From Lactobacillus sp. ESL0701 (lineage in GTDB: Bacteria > Bacillota > Bacilli > Lactobacillales > Lactobacillaceae): a stretch of 64,000 nucleotides of DNA. Where the stretch lies: the NCBI RefSeq assembly GCF_029433445.1, contig NZ_JAQTIC010000003.1, forward strand, positions 1-64,000, given 5' to 3'. The translations under genes and the position numbers were made by a program. Of this stretch, positions 26,222-35,473 are shown in pieces. Each line of letters starts with the position of its first letter. The stretch's first letter is position 1. Under the pieces are notes generated by a model that was given only the letters and a program-made list of their open reading frames with translations, had not been told where the DNA came from and searched no databases.

Positions 26222-26914
26222 ATGGATAAAGAAGAACAGGATAAATTAAAGCAAAAAGCTGGAATTAAAGCTGCTAGCCTGGTTCAGCCAGGAATGAAAT
26301 TAGGAATTGGTACTGGTTCAACCGTAGCCTTTTTGATTGATGCTTTAGGTAAACGCAAACAAGAAGAAGGTCTAGAATTAGCAGCCATTGCCACTACTTC
26401 CAGTAGAAGCAAGAAGCAGATGGAGAGTTGGGGCTTTAAAGTTAACCAGCTCGCCGAGATTGACCAGCTTGATTTAACAATTGATGGCGCGGATCGCTTT
26501 GCGACTAACTTTGATGGCATTAAAGGCGGTGGTGGCGCGTTAACTTTAGAAAAAAACGTTGCCGTTAATTCAAAAAAAGTAATGTGGATTGTTGATGAAT
26601 CGAAGGTTGTAGACCACTTGAGTGGTTTTGCACTGCCTGTGGAAGTTCTGCCAATTTCATGTGAACAAACTTTTCGTCGTTTTGAAGCAGAAGGGTTAAA
26701 GCCCAAGTGGCGCATGGCTGCTGGCAAACGTTTTGTTACCCATTATGGTAATTACATTATTGATTTAGACCTTGACCGCATTCCTGTACCACATGGCTTG
26801 GCTGATTATCTCGACCACACTGTGGGGGTTGTGGAACATGGCTTATTTCTTGATATGTGTGATGAAGTTATTATTGCACATCGCGATGGCGAGATTGAAG
26901 ATCGTAAAAAATAA
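26222..26914 (+). CDS. rpiA: Ribose-5-phosphate isomerase A
   Basis: 230 residues. Substrate loops GIGTGSTVAFLI, TIDGADRFA and KGGGGALTLEKNVA and the SKVVDHL segment are those of RpiA. It interconverts ribose 5-phosphate and ribulose 5-phosphate. Close by are a nucleoside hydrolase (which frees ribose) and phosphoketolase (which uses xylulose 5-phosphate), so this stretch holds a pentose route. Confidence 0.95.
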   Translation: MDKEEQDKLKQKAGIKAASLVQPGMKLGIGTGSTVAFLIDALGKRKQEEGLELAAIATTSSRSKKQMESWGFKVNQLAEIDQLDLTIDGADRFATNFDGIKGGGGALTLEKNVAVNSKKVMWIVDESKVVDHLSGFALPVEVLPISCEQTFRRFEAEGLKPKWRMAAGKRFVTHYGNYIIDLDLDRIPVPHGLADYLDHTVGVVEHGLFLDMCDEVIIAHRDGEIEDRKK

Positions 26915-27033
26915 AATTAGCGATGAATTGTTGATAAATTGGTTATTGGCAATTCATTTTTTCTTTTAAAAGGAGCAACTAGGGCTAAGTTTTGGTATGA
27001 TTGACGTATAAACTTTTTAAAAGAGGAAATTTA

Positions 27034-27954
27034 ATGACAAGAAAACCTTTGATTATCAGTACAGACCCCGGAATTGATGATGCAGTGGCAATTACCATTG
27101 CCTTATTTGCTAAAGAATTAGACGTCAAGTTAATTGCGGCAACGTGGGGTAATGTAACTCTGGACAAGACCTTACAGAATGCCTTAAAATTAGAAGCTTT
27201 TTTGCAAACTAAGGTACCAGTTGTCGCTGGTGCAATAAGGCCATTGCTGCGGGCAGCAATTGATGCTTCAAGTGTTCATGGTAAGTCTGGTATGGCTGGC
27301 TATGATTTTCCTGAAGCTGACGAGACATTATTGGTTCCGGGTTTAGCTGCCGAAGCGATCCATGAAGTAGTTGCTAAGAGCGAGACCAAGGTAACTTTGA
27401 TGCAGATTGGTCCAGCAACAGATTTTGCCTTGTACTTCAGACAATATCCTGATGACCTTGCTAGAATTGAAGAATTAGTAATTATGGGTGGCGCGATTGG
27501 TCGTGGCAATTGGGGTCCATATAGTGAATATAATGTTGCTGGTGACCCTGAAGCTGCTCAGATTGTCTTTGACAGCGGCGTGCCAATCAAGGTGGCACCA
27601 CTTGAGTTAGGTCATCAAGCATTTATAACCCAAGAAACGCTGCAGAAGATTAAAGCTTTGGGCAAGACTGGTGATATGTTGTACCATATTTTAACCAATC
27701 TGCATGATGAAACAGAAACTGATGGGCGGGAGATTTATGATGCTTTGGCTGCAGGGATGTTGTTAAATCCTAAGATGTACACCTTTAAGCCAGCTTATAT
27801 TGTGGTTGATACCAAGAGCCCACATGCTTATGGTGCTTCAATCATGGACTTTAATGACTTCTTTGGTAAACCAGCTAATGCCCAAGTTGGCGTTAAGATA
27901 GATCAAGACGTATTTTCCGATTGGATTATTCAGGCAATTAAGCAAGCAAATTAG
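27034..27954 (+). CDS. Ribonucleoside hydrolase (IunH family)
   Basis: 306 residues. ISTDPGIDDAVAI holds the calcium-binding aspartates; NVAGDPEAAQIVFDSG is the second ligand region. It splits nucleosides to base and ribose. The start is ATG 27034 behind AGAGGA; the frame also opens upstream at a TTG without a good ribosome site. A GntR regulator follows after 11 bp, which suggests local control. Purine or pyrimidine preference is not clear. Confidence 0.9.
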   Translation: MTRKPLIISTDPGIDDAVAITIALFAKELDVKLIAATWGNVTLDKTLQNALKLEAFLQTKVPVVAGAIRPLLRAAIDASSVHGKSGMAGYDFPEADETLLVPGLAAEAIHEVVAKSETKVTLMQIGPATDFALYFRQYPDDLARIEELVIMGGAIGRGNWGPYSEYNVAGDPEAAQIVFDSGVPIKVAPLELGHQAFITQETLQKIKALGKTGDMLYHILTNLHDETETDGREIYDALAAGMLLNPKMYTFKPAYIVVDTKSPHAYGASIMDFNDFFGKPANAQVGVKIDQDVFSDWIIQAIKQAN

Positions 27955-27965
27955 TGAGGCAGTAA

Positions 27966-28691
27966 ATGGCAGACTTTGTTTATCGGACCGTGATGCACGA
28001 TATTAAGCAGAATATTTTAAATAATAAATATGATGGGATGAGATTGCCTGATGAGCGCAGCTTGGCCGAGCACTATCAAGTTAGCCGTTCGTCAATGAAG
28101 CGGGCAATGGAATTATTGTCGCAACAAGGAATTGTCTTTAAAAAACGCGGCAGTGGCACGTTTATTAACCCACTTTATTTAAAAAATCAATCCTTATTTC
28201 GTTATGAGGGTTCTAATCTAGGCTTGACTGATAGTTTAAAAGTCCCTGGCAAACAGCAAAAAATTAAGCTGCTTGATTTTCACGTTGTTAAAGCTCCTGA
28301 AAGTATTGCGCAAGATTTGTTTTTGAATAAAAATGATTTTGTTTATGAATTTCGGCGGTTGCGGTTAATGGATGAGCAGCCGTTTCTTATTGAAACGGGT
28401 TATCTGCCAATCAAAATTGTGCCGGAATTAAAGCCGCAGCATTTACAGAGTTCACTGTTTAATTATTTGGAAGATACCCAGAACAAGGTTGTTACTAAGG
28501 CCTTTCTGAATATTACTGTTGACCCATCAAGTGCTGACGATCAAGAGCAGATGCAGCTCAAGGCAACAGAACCAGTTGGGGTAATGGAAGGGATTTTCTT
28601 CTTGGATGATGGAACCCCATTCGAGTTTTCAACAATGCGGGTTCATTATCAATACATGCGTTTTAATACGTTTGTTAATTTGAATAAATAA
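27966..28691 (+). CDS. GntR-family regulator with UTRA domain
   Basis: 241 residues. The winged-helix domain spans about 5-70 (RLPDERSLAEHYQVSRSSMKRAMELL, FKKRGSGTFI), and an effector-binding UTRA domain covers about 95-235. It probably senses a sugar or nucleoside product and controls the hydrolase with which it is cotranscribed. Confidence 0.88.
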   Translation: MADFVYRTVMHDIKQNILNNKYDGMRLPDERSLAEHYQVSRSSMKRAMELLSQQGIVFKKRGSGTFINPLYLKNQSLFRYEGSNLGLTDSLKVPGKQQKIKLLDFHVVKAPESIAQDLFLNKNDFVYEFRRLRLMDEQPFLIETGYLPIKIVPELKPQHLQSSLFNYLEDTQNKVVTKAFLNITVDPSSADDQEQMQLKATEPVGVMEGIFFLDDGTPFEFSTMRVHYQYMRFNTFVNLNK

Positions 28692-28692
28692 C

Positions 28693-28721
28693 AAAAGAGC
28701 AAGCTTGAGCTTGCTCTTTTT
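28693..28721. terminator. Terminator between the GntR and DeoR regulators
   Basis: AAAAGAGCAAGC/GCTTGCTCTTTT with a 4-nt loop; the two regulator genes converge here. Confidence 0.82.
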
Positions 28722-28774
28722 GCTAGGATACATTTTATTTAAAGAAGAAAATTATCGTTTAGCTAACTTTTTGG

Positions 28775-29548
28775 TTAGTTATTTCCCTTCTTTAAAACTG
28801 AAATAATTTGCGTTGTTGGCGCAAAGTTTTGCTTAATCTCGTCAGGTAATGGCTCATCAGTGATAAGCACATCAATCTGACTAAGAGGAACAGCCATGTA
28901 AGGCGCAATTTTCGGATTGTTAAACTTATGCTTTTCGGCGACAACGATAATTCTTTTTGCCCGTGAAGTTGCTACTTTGATTAGTTCGGCATCGTTAATT
29001 TTAGGTAGGTAAATACCATCGCTTTTTACATTTGCCGTACCAACGAAGGCATTGTTGAAACTAATTCCTTTAAGTAAGTCAAGTGCGTGAACAGAGTAAT
29101 TAAATCGGTGTTCTTTGTTAACTATCCCGCCTAAAAGTAAAATTTCGGGAAATTCTGACCGCATTAGTTCAAGCGAGTTATCAATTGAATTAGTAACAAT
29201 TTGTAAATTAGTACCGCTGATTAGCTGACACAATTTTTTAAGGATCGTTGACGGTCCAATAAAATCACATTGCTTAGTATGGATAAAATGTTGTGCCATT
29301 TGCGCCATTTGGGTTTTAATTGGCGAGTCAATCTGGTTGCGGGTTAAAAACGGCAGCCCCTCATCGTCAGTATTTCTAATTAATCCGCCATGGACGCGAA
29401 TTGCTTGGCCTGTAGCGACCAATCGAATTACGTCACGTCTAGCTGTATCAAACGAAATATTAAAGTGCTTGGCTAAATCGCGGGTAATCAGATGGTTTTG
29501 CCTAACAAGCATTTGTCTAATTTCATGTAATCGTTGCTCCTGTGTCAT
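28775..29548 (-). CDS. DeoR-family transcriptional regulator
   Basis: 257 residues. The helix-turn-helix is at about 20-45 (ITRDLAKHFNISFDTARRDV), then a sugar-phosphate isomerase-like sensor domain with LLGGIVNKEHR. It is divergent from the phosphoketolase gene at 29835, with 286 bp between them, so control of that gene by a sugar phosphate is likely but not shown. GGAGG lies upstream of the start on the minus strand. Confidence 0.88.
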   Translation of the reverse strand: MTQEQRLHEIRQMLVRQNHLITRDLAKHFNISFDTARRDVIRLVATGQAIRVHGGLIRNTDDEGLPFLTRNQIDSPIKTQMAQMAQHFIHTKQCDFIGPSTILKKLCQLISGTNLQIVTNSIDNSLELMRSEFPEILLLGGIVNKEHRFNYSVHALDLLKGISFNNAFVGTANVKSDGIYLPKINDAELIKVATSRAKRIIVVAEKHKFNNPKIAPYMAVPLSQIDVLITDEPLPDEIKQNFAPTTQIISVLKKGNN

Positions 29549-29757
29549 TCTGCTTCCTCCAAAAATAAATTTATCATCTTTAGAGATTATTATAAATATT
29601 TTAATTAATAAGTCAGAATTTTTATCAGCATTTATCGGTATTTGGGCAATTAAATACTGATAAATACCAATAATGAACTAGATAAAGCTTGATGCAGCAA
29701 CTATTAAGTATTTTAAATGCTGATTTTTAAATTGGGACGAACCAATTTTTTAAATGG

Positions 29758-29785
29758 TTGAACTTTTAGAAAAACTTGCTATAAT
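29758..29785 (+). promoter_or_regulatory. Promoter of the phosphoketolase gene
   Basis: TTGAAC, 16-nt spacer and TATAAT with TG one base before it. Strong combined -35 and extended -10. Confidence 0.75.
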
Positions 29786-29834
29786 ATAGTGTGTAAAGAG
29801 AAATTAAGTAAGTAATTGCTAAAGGAGAAAGATA

Positions 29835-32234
29835 ATGGCAGTTGATTACGATTCACAAGAATATTTAAAGAGCGTCGATGCTGACTGGCGCGCAGCTAAC
29901 TATCTATCTGTTGGACAGCTTTTCTTAATGAGCAATCCACTATTAAAGCATGACTTAAAAGCCAGTGATGTTAAGCCTAAGCCGATTGGCCACTGGGGCA
30001 CAATTTCACCACAAAACTTCATTTATGCTCATTTAAATCGGGTAATTAAGAAGTACAACTTGGACATGTTCTATATCGAAGGTTCAGGGCACGGTGGTCA
30101 AGTAATGGTTTCTAATGCCTACCTTGACGGCTCATATACTGAACGCTTCCCTGACATCAAGCAGGATGAAGAAGGTATGGCTAAGTTATTCAAGCGCTTC
30201 AGTTTTCCGGGTGGCTCAGCTTCACACGCTGCTCCTGAAACACCGGGTTCATTGCACGAAGGCGGCGAGTTAGGTTATTCTCTCTCACATGGTACAGGTG
30301 CGATTTTGGATAATCCTGACGTAATTGCGGCCGTTGAAATTGGTGATGGGGAATCAGAAACTGGTCCACTAGCAACTAGCTGGTTCAGCGATAAGTTTAT
30401 CAACCCAATTAAAGATGGTGCCGTCTTACCAATCTTACAAATTAATGGCTTCAAGATTTCCAATCCAACCATTGTTTCGCGCATGACTGATGAAGAGTTG
30501 ACCAAGTACTTTGAAGGCATGGGCTGGCACCCATACATTATTTCTGCTTATAATGGCGGCGAATTTGATGGTTATAAGGATCATATGCAAGTTCACCAAG
30601 AAATGGCGAAGTTAATGGATACTGTGATCGAAGAAATCAAGGCAATCCAGAAGCATGCCCGTGAAAATAATGATGCAACTTTGCCACATTGGCCAATGAT
30701 CATCTTTAGAGTACCTAAGGGCTGGACTGGTCCTAAGTTTGACCTTGATGGTAATCCAATTGAGAACTCATTTAGAGCCCACCAAATTCCAATTCCGGTT
30801 GAACAAGACGATATGGAACACAAAGACATGCTGGTTGATTGGCTTAAGAGTTACAAACCAGAAGAATTGTTTGATGAAAATGGTGCCCCAACTGAAATCG
30901 TTAAGCAGAATATGGTTCATGGTGACCAAAGAATGGCAATGAATCCAATTACCAACGGTGGTAAAGATCCTAAGCGTTTGGCTTTGCCTGACTATCGTAA
31001 GTATGCATTGAAGTTTGACAAGCCAGGTTCAGTTGAAGCTCAAGATATGGCTGAATGGGCAAAATATTTGAGTGAAGTTGCTGACCTGAACCCTAATACG
31101 TTCCGCGGCTTTGGTCCAGATGAAACTAAATCCAACAGAATGTTCAAGCTGCTTGATGACCAAAAGCGACAATGGGGTGAGCAAATTCATGAGCCTAATG
31201 ATGAAAACTTGGCACCAAGTGGTCGGATTATTGACTCACAGTTGTCAGAACACCAAGATGAAGGTTGGCTTGAAGGTTATGTTCTAACTGGTCGTCACGG
31301 TTTCTTTGCTACTTATGAAGCCTTTGGTCGCGTGGTTGACTCAATGTTGACTCAGCACATGAAGTGGTTGCGTAAGGCTAAGGAACAATATTGGCGTCAT
31401 GATTACCCATCGTTAAACTTTGTTGCTACTTCTACTGTGTTCCAACAAGATCACAATGGTTATACCCACCAAGACCCAGGTATTTTGACTCATATGTACG
31501 AAAAGAACCGGCCAGATTTAATTCATGAATATCTGCCATCAGATACTAACTCACTGTTGGCAATTTCGCAAAAGGCCTTTACTGACCGTGAATGTATCAA
31601 TATTTTGGTTACTTCTAAGCAGCCACGACCACAATGGTTCTCAATTGATGAAGCGACTAAGATTGCCCAACATGGTTTGTCATACATTGACTGGGCTTCA
31701 ACTGACCAAAATGCTAAGCCAGATGTTGTCTTTGCTTCGACTGAAACTGAACCGACAATGGAATCGTTAGCAGCGATTGACATCTTGCACAAGGAATTTC
31801 CAGATTTGAAGATGCGCTACATTAACATCATTGATATTATGAAGTTGATGAACACCAAGGATAATCCAGAGGCAATTTCTGATGAAGAATTTGACCGCTT
31901 ATTCCCAAGCGATGTGCCCGTTATCTTTGCATGGCACGGCTTTAAAGCCATGATGCAATCAATCTGGTTTGGTCGCAAACGTGACAATATTCATATTCAC
32001 TGCTACGAAGAAGAAGGCGACATTACCACGCCATTTGATATGCGGGTAGTCAACGAACTTGATCGGTTCCACTTAGCTAAGGATGCTGTCTTGAGCGTAC
32101 CACGGCTGGCTGATAAGAGTGCTGGCTTTGTAGCTAAGATGGACAAGTTGCTTGCTAAACATCACCAATATATTCGTGATAATGGTGAGGATATGCCGGA
32201 AGTTACCGAATGGCAATGGACTGGTTTAAATTAA
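29835..32234 (+). CDS. xfp: Xylulose-5-phosphate/fructose-6-phosphate phosphoketolase
   Basis: 799 residues, the normal family length. Thiamine diphosphate enzyme: GSGHGGQ, the [19 protein letters not shown] cofactor region and [17 protein letters not shown] are family signatures. It cuts xylulose 5-phosphate (or fructose 6-phosphate) with phosphate to acetyl phosphate plus a triose or tetrose phosphate. Its thiamine need connects it to the riboswitch-controlled uptake genes at 17726. AAAGGAG precedes the ATG. Whether fructose 6-phosphate is also used cannot be read here. Confidence 0.96.
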   Translation: MAVDYDSQEYLKSVDADWRAANYLSVGQLFLMSNPLLKHDLKASDVKPKPIGHWGTISPQNFIYAHLNRVIKKYNLDMFYIEGSGHGGQVMVSNAYLDGSYTERFPDIKQDEEGMAKLFKRFSFPGGSASHAAPETPGSLHEGGELGYSLSHGTGAILDNPDVIAAVEIGDGESETGPLATSWFSDKFINPIKDGAVLPILQINGFKISNPTIVSRMTDEELTKYFEGMGWHPYIISAYNGGEFDGYKDHMQVHQEMAKLMDTVIEEIKAIQKHARENNDATLPHWPMIIFRVPKGWTGPKFDLDGNPIENSFRAHQIPIPVEQDDMEHKDMLVDWLKSYKPEELFDENGAPTEIVKQNMVHGDQRMAMNPITNGGKDPKRLALPDYRKYALKFDKPGSVEAQDMAEWAKYLSEVADLNPNTFRGFGPDETKSNRMFKLLDDQKRQWGEQIHEPNDENLAPSGRIIDSQLSEHQDEGWLEGYVLTGRHGFFATYEAFGRVVDSMLTQHMKWLRKAKEQYWRHDYPSLNFVATSTVFQQDHNGYTHQDPGILTHMYEKNRPDLIHEYLPSDTNSLLAISQKAFTDRECINILVTSKQPRPQWFSIDEATKIAQHGLSYIDWASTDQNAKPDVVFASTETEPTMESLAAIDILHKEFPDLKMRYINIIDIMKLMNTKDNPEAISDEEFDRLFPSDVPVIFAWHGFKAMMQSIWFGRKRDNIHIHCYEEEGDITTPFDMRVVNELDRFHLAKDAVLSVPRLADKSAGFVAKMDKLLAKHHQYIRDNGEDMPEVTEWQWTGLN

Positions 32235-32264
32235 GTCTAACTAATCAAATATCCCTCTAAATAG

Positions 32265-32302
32265 AGAAGAACCTAGTTTCAATTGAAACTAGGTTCTTTT
32301 TT
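32265..32302 (+). terminator. Terminator of the phosphoketolase gene
   Basis: AGAACCTAGTTTCAATT pairs with the following AATTGAAACTAGGTTCT, then six T. Confidence 0.9.
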
Positions 32303-32337
32303 GATAAAAATAGTGATTTTGCATGATCTGCTAACGA

Positions 32338-32361
32338 GTTTGGTAAAATTTTTTACCAAAC
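32338..32361. repeat. Perfect inverted repeat
   Basis: Arms GTTTGGTAAAA and TTTTACCAAAC, 11 bp each, separated by two T. Could be an operator or the foot of a hairpin. Confidence 0.6.
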
Positions 32362-32364
32362 AAA

Positions 32365-32483
32365 AATAACCGCTAAGCGTTCGCATCGCAACGGTTATTC
32401 TGTGAAATAATTAATGTTATGCCACCGCTAATAAGCGATGATTCTGAGTGCTGGCGATCCTATTGATAGTAGGATTGCTTTTT
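32365..32483 (+). ncRNA. Candidate small structured RNA, unclassified
   Basis: Three hairpins in order: AATAACCG/CGGTTATT (32365-32399), a small CGCT-AATA-AGCG stem-loop (32426-32437) enclosed by GCCA/TGGC, and GCGATCCTA/TAGGATTGC (32454-32478) followed by five T, a proper intrinsic terminator. No protein frame is present. Because the phosphoketolase already has a terminator at 32265-32302, this second terminator suggests a separate short transcript. I see no clear promoter, so expression is unproven. Confidence 0.4.
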
Positions 32484-32569
32484 ATTATTCACGGATATTA
32501 TAGTATGAGATTAGCATCGTGAACAAGAGATGCCTTTTGCAATTAATATTAATTTTTAACTGGTTTTTC

Positions 32570-32598
32570 TTGTTAAAATAAATGAAATTATTTATAAT
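32570..32598 (+). promoter_or_regulatory. Promoter of the P-type ATPase leader
   Basis: TTGTTA, 17-nt spacer, TATAAT. Predicted transcript start near 32605, directly before the structured leader. Confidence 0.75.
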
Positions 32599-32604
32599 TA
32601 ACTT

Positions 32605-32721
32605 AATCATAAGGGAGTAACAGCAATTACTTGCGATAAGCCCAACAGCCGAAAGCAAAACTTTCTGGACTTATCTTAATTAGTGAGACTTGTGTGCAGT
32701 ATGCATATAAGTCTCTTTTTT
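32605..32721 (+). promoter_or_regulatory. Structured leader with transcription attenuator, candidate riboswitch
   Basis: A 5' element with GGGAGTAA and hairpin GTAA/TTAC leads. Then comes a long hairpin GATAAGCCC (32635-32643) with GGACTTATC (32667-32675) and inner GAAAG/CTTTC. A terminator follows, GAGACTT (32685-32691) with AAGTCTC (32709-32715), plus inner TGTGCA/TGCATA and six T. GACTTAT of the middle hairpin is also complementary to ATAAGTC of the terminator, so the two folds exclude each other. It recalls Mn2+-sensing yybP-ykoY leaders of cation ATPases, but the conserved 3' part of that class is missing. Confidence 0.6.
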
Positions 32722-32735
32722 ATTAGGAGGTAAAA

Positions 32736-35402
32736 ATGGCCCAAGATTATTACAGACAGGCGGTTCAAGAGGTAGCTCGTGAATTAGGTACTTCACTGAG
32801 CGAAGGATTAACCGCAAGTCAAGTTAAACAGCGCCGTGAGCAATATGGTGCTAACAGTTTAGCTGGGAAGAAGAAGATTAGCTTGTGGCAACGCTTTTTG
32901 GCCCAATTTAAAGATTTTATGATTATTGTCTTGATTATTGCTGCGTTATTATCGGGATTTGTTGCCCAAGAGTGGACTGATGCGGCAATAATTATGATTG
33001 TTGTCTTATTGAACGCAATTTTGGGCGTTTTTCAAGAAGCACGTTCAGAAGAAGCGATTAATGCGTTGAAAAAAATGGCGACGCCCAGCGCGCATGTTAG
33101 GCGTAATGGTCAAGTTGTAGAAATTCCCAGTACTGATTTGGTGCCAGGAGACGTTGTTTTATTAGAGGCTGGTGATGTCGTTCCAGCCGATTTGCGCCTA
33201 ACAAGCGTCAACAGCTTAAAGGTTGAGGAATCGGCATTAACGGGTGAATCTGTCCCGGTTGATAAGCAAGACATACCGCTAGAAAAAGCGCAGGTTGCTC
33301 TGGCTGACCAAGACGACATGGCCTTTGCAAATACCAATGTTACTTATGGCCGTGCCGAAGGGATAGTTACCCAAACAGGAATGCACACTGAAGTTGGGAA
33401 AATTGCGACGCTGCTTAATAATACCGATGAAACTGATACGCCGTTGAAGCAAAATCTGAATCAGCTGGGAAAAACGCTGACGATTATGATTTTAGTAATC
33501 TGTGCGATTGTGTTTGCCGTTGGCTTTTTTACCAAACAAGGCACGGAGCCGACTGACAAATTAGCGATTGATATGTTTCTAGTAGCTGTATCGTTAGCCG
33601 TAGCGGCAATTCCGGAAGGACTGCCAGCAATTGTTACCATTATTTTGGCATTGGGCACGCAAGTAATGGCTAAGCACAAGTCAATTGTGCGCAAATTGCC
33701 TGCTGTGGAAACGCTAGGGGCAACTGACGTTATTTGTTCTGATAAAACAGGAACACTGACGCAGAATAAAATGACAGTTGAGCGGGTTTATTATGATGGT
33801 CAAGTTCATCAGGCTGCACAAGTAATCACTGCAAAAAATCCGGCTCTATTGGCAATGCTGCTAGCAAATGACACACGAATTAGCGACAAGCAGCTTTTGG
33901 GTGACCCAACAGAAACGGCTCTGGTTCAGTATGCATTCAACCAAAAAATTAATGTCCAAGAATTGTTGGCACAACATCAACGTGTGCAGGAAGTGCCGTT
34001 TGACTCTGAACGTAAGTTGATGAGTACCGTTAATCAAGCTGGCGATCATTTTTTGGTGGCGGTTAAGGGGGCACCTGACCAATTATTAAACCGGGTCACT
34101 AAAATTGAAAAAAATGGGCAAGTTATTCCAATTACTGCAGCCCAAAAGCAAGAAATTTTAGCAGCTAATCAAACTATGGCCGAACAAGCTTTGCGTGTAC
34201 TAGCTTTGGCATATAAAGTTGTTGAGCAGCCGTATGGTGAGCCAACAACTGATAATGTTGAGCAAGACCTTATCTTTGCTGGGTTGGTTGGGATGATTGA
34301 CCCAGAAAGACCTGAAGCAAAGGCGGCGATTGCGGAAGCCAAGCAGGCTGGCATACGAACGGTAATGATTACTGGTGATTTTCAAGTAACGGCACAAGCA
34401 ATTGCTCAGCGGCTGGGAATTATTGAACCGGGGCAAGACCAGCAAGTGGTTACGGGCGCTCAACTTGATGAACTAAGTGATGACTACTTGCAAGAGCATG
34501 TTGGTGATTATAGCGTTTATGCGCGTGTTTCACCGGAGCACAAGGTGCGGATTGTTAAGGCATGGCAGGCACAAGGCAAGATTGTGGCAATGACTGGTGA
34601 CGGTGTGAATGACGCGCCGAGTTTGAAACAAGCTGACATTGGGATTGGCATGGGGATTACGGGAACCGAAGTTTCTAAGGGTGCCAGCGATATGATCTTG
34701 GCTGATGATAACTTTGCCACGATTGTTGAAGCGGTTAAGCAGGGCCGAAAAGTTTTCAGTAATATTCAGAAGGCGATTCTATACCTGATGAGCTGTAATG
34801 TTGGTGAAGTGTTAACCGTCTTTATGATGACAATGCTTGGCTGGGATATTTTAGCACCTGTGCAATTATTGTGGATTAATTTGGTAACAGACACGTTGCC
34901 GGCAATTGCATTGGGACTTGAACCCGTAGAAAAAGGCATTATGAATCGGCGCCCGCGGGGTAAGAAATCCACGTTCTTCAGCGGCGGGGTAGCCAGTTCA
35001 ATTGTTTACCAAGGTATTTTGGAAGGCATATTAGTGCTGGTGACTTACCAGTTGGGACTTAATTTTGGTCCGCACCTTGCTAATAGCACCCTGCAGCATG
35101 AGGATGCATTAACCATGGCCTTTTTGACTTTAGGATTAATTCAGCTGTTCCATGCATTTAATTCCAAATACATTCACCAGTCAATCTTCACGAAGCGGAC
35201 ATTTGCTAATAAGTGGTTTAACTGGGCAATCCTAGTTTCTGCATTAGTGATGGTGGCAGTAGAATTGCCGTTCATGACGAAATTCTTTGACGTAACAGAA
35301 TTGAACGGCGTGCAGTGGTTAATCGTTTTGTTAGCTGGTATCTGCATGATTGTAATTGTGGAAGTTGTTAAATTCTTTGAAAGAAAATTGGGCGCGAAGT
35401 AA
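32736..35402 (+). CDS. P2A-type cation-transporting ATPase (Ca2+/Mn2+ class)
   Basis: 888 residues. Asp336 in SDKTGTLTQNKM is phosphorylated; TGES of the actuator domain and TGDGVNDAPSLKQADIGIGMG of the hinge are present. Ion-site residues lie in AAIPEGLPAIVTI (helix 4) and LLWINLVTDTLPAIALGLEP (helix 6), as in PMR1/YoaB-type pumps with a single ion site. It should expel Ca2+ or Mn2+ from the cytoplasm. AGGAGG precedes the ATG. The attenuator in its leader suggests control by the ion or by stress. Confidence 0.9.
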   Translation: MAQDYYRQAVQEVARELGTSLSEGLTASQVKQRREQYGANSLAGKKKISLWQRFLAQFKDFMIIVLIIAALLSGFVAQEWTDAAIIMIVVLLNAILGVFQEARSEEAINALKKMATPSAHVRRNGQVVEIPSTDLVPGDVVLLEAGDVVPADLRLTSVNSLKVEESALTGESVPVDKQDIPLEKAQVALADQDDMAFANTNVTYGRAEGIVTQTGMHTEVGKIATLLNNTDETDTPLKQNLNQLGKTLTIMILVICAIVFAVGFFTKQGTEPTDKLAIDMFLVAVSLAVAAIPEGLPAIVTIILALGTQVMAKHKSIVRKLPAVETLGATDVICSDKTGTLTQNKMTVERVYYDGQVHQAAQVITAKNPALLAMLLANDTRISDKQLLGDPTETALVQYAFNQKINVQELLAQHQRVQEVPFDSERKLMSTVNQAGDHFLVAVKGAPDQLLNRVTKIEKNGQVIPITAAQKQEILAANQTMAEQALRVLALAYKVVEQPYGEPTTDNVEQDLIFAGLVGMIDPERPEAKAAIAEAKQAGIRTVMITGDFQVTAQAIAQRLGIIEPGQDQQVVTGAQLDELSDDYLQEHVGDYSVYARVSPEHKVRIVKAWQAQGKIVAMTGDGVNDAPSLKQADIGIGMGITGTEVSKGASDMILADDNFATIVEAVKQGRKVFSNIQKAILYLMSCNVGEVLTVFMMTMLGWDILAPVQLLWINLVTDTLPAIALGLEPVEKGIMNRRPRGKKSTFFSGGVASSIVYQGILEGILVLVTYQLGLNFGPHLANSTLQHEDALTMAFLTLGLIQLFHAFNSKYIHQSIFTKRTFANKWFNWAILVSALVMVAVELPFMTKFFDVTELNGVQWLIVLLAGICMIVIVEVVKFFERKLGAK

Positions 35403-35416
35403 GTTTTAATAAAAAT

Positions 35417-35460
35417 AAAATCCCTCTTGCAGAAATTATTTCTGTAAGGGGGATTTATTT
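35417..35460. terminator. Terminator between the ATPase and the GAF-domain gene
   Basis: AAATCCCTCTTGCAGAAA pairs imperfectly with TTTCTGTAAGGGGGATTT; usable in both directions. Confidence 0.7.
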
Positions 35461-35473
35461 GTTAGTGCAAGTT

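Noticed and set aside
32605-32675. Calling the ATPase leader a yybP-ykoY (Mn2+) riboswitch outright
   Set aside because: GGGAGTAA and the gene type agree, but the four-way junction length and the conserved ACATAC segment are not found. Kept as an unclassified candidate.
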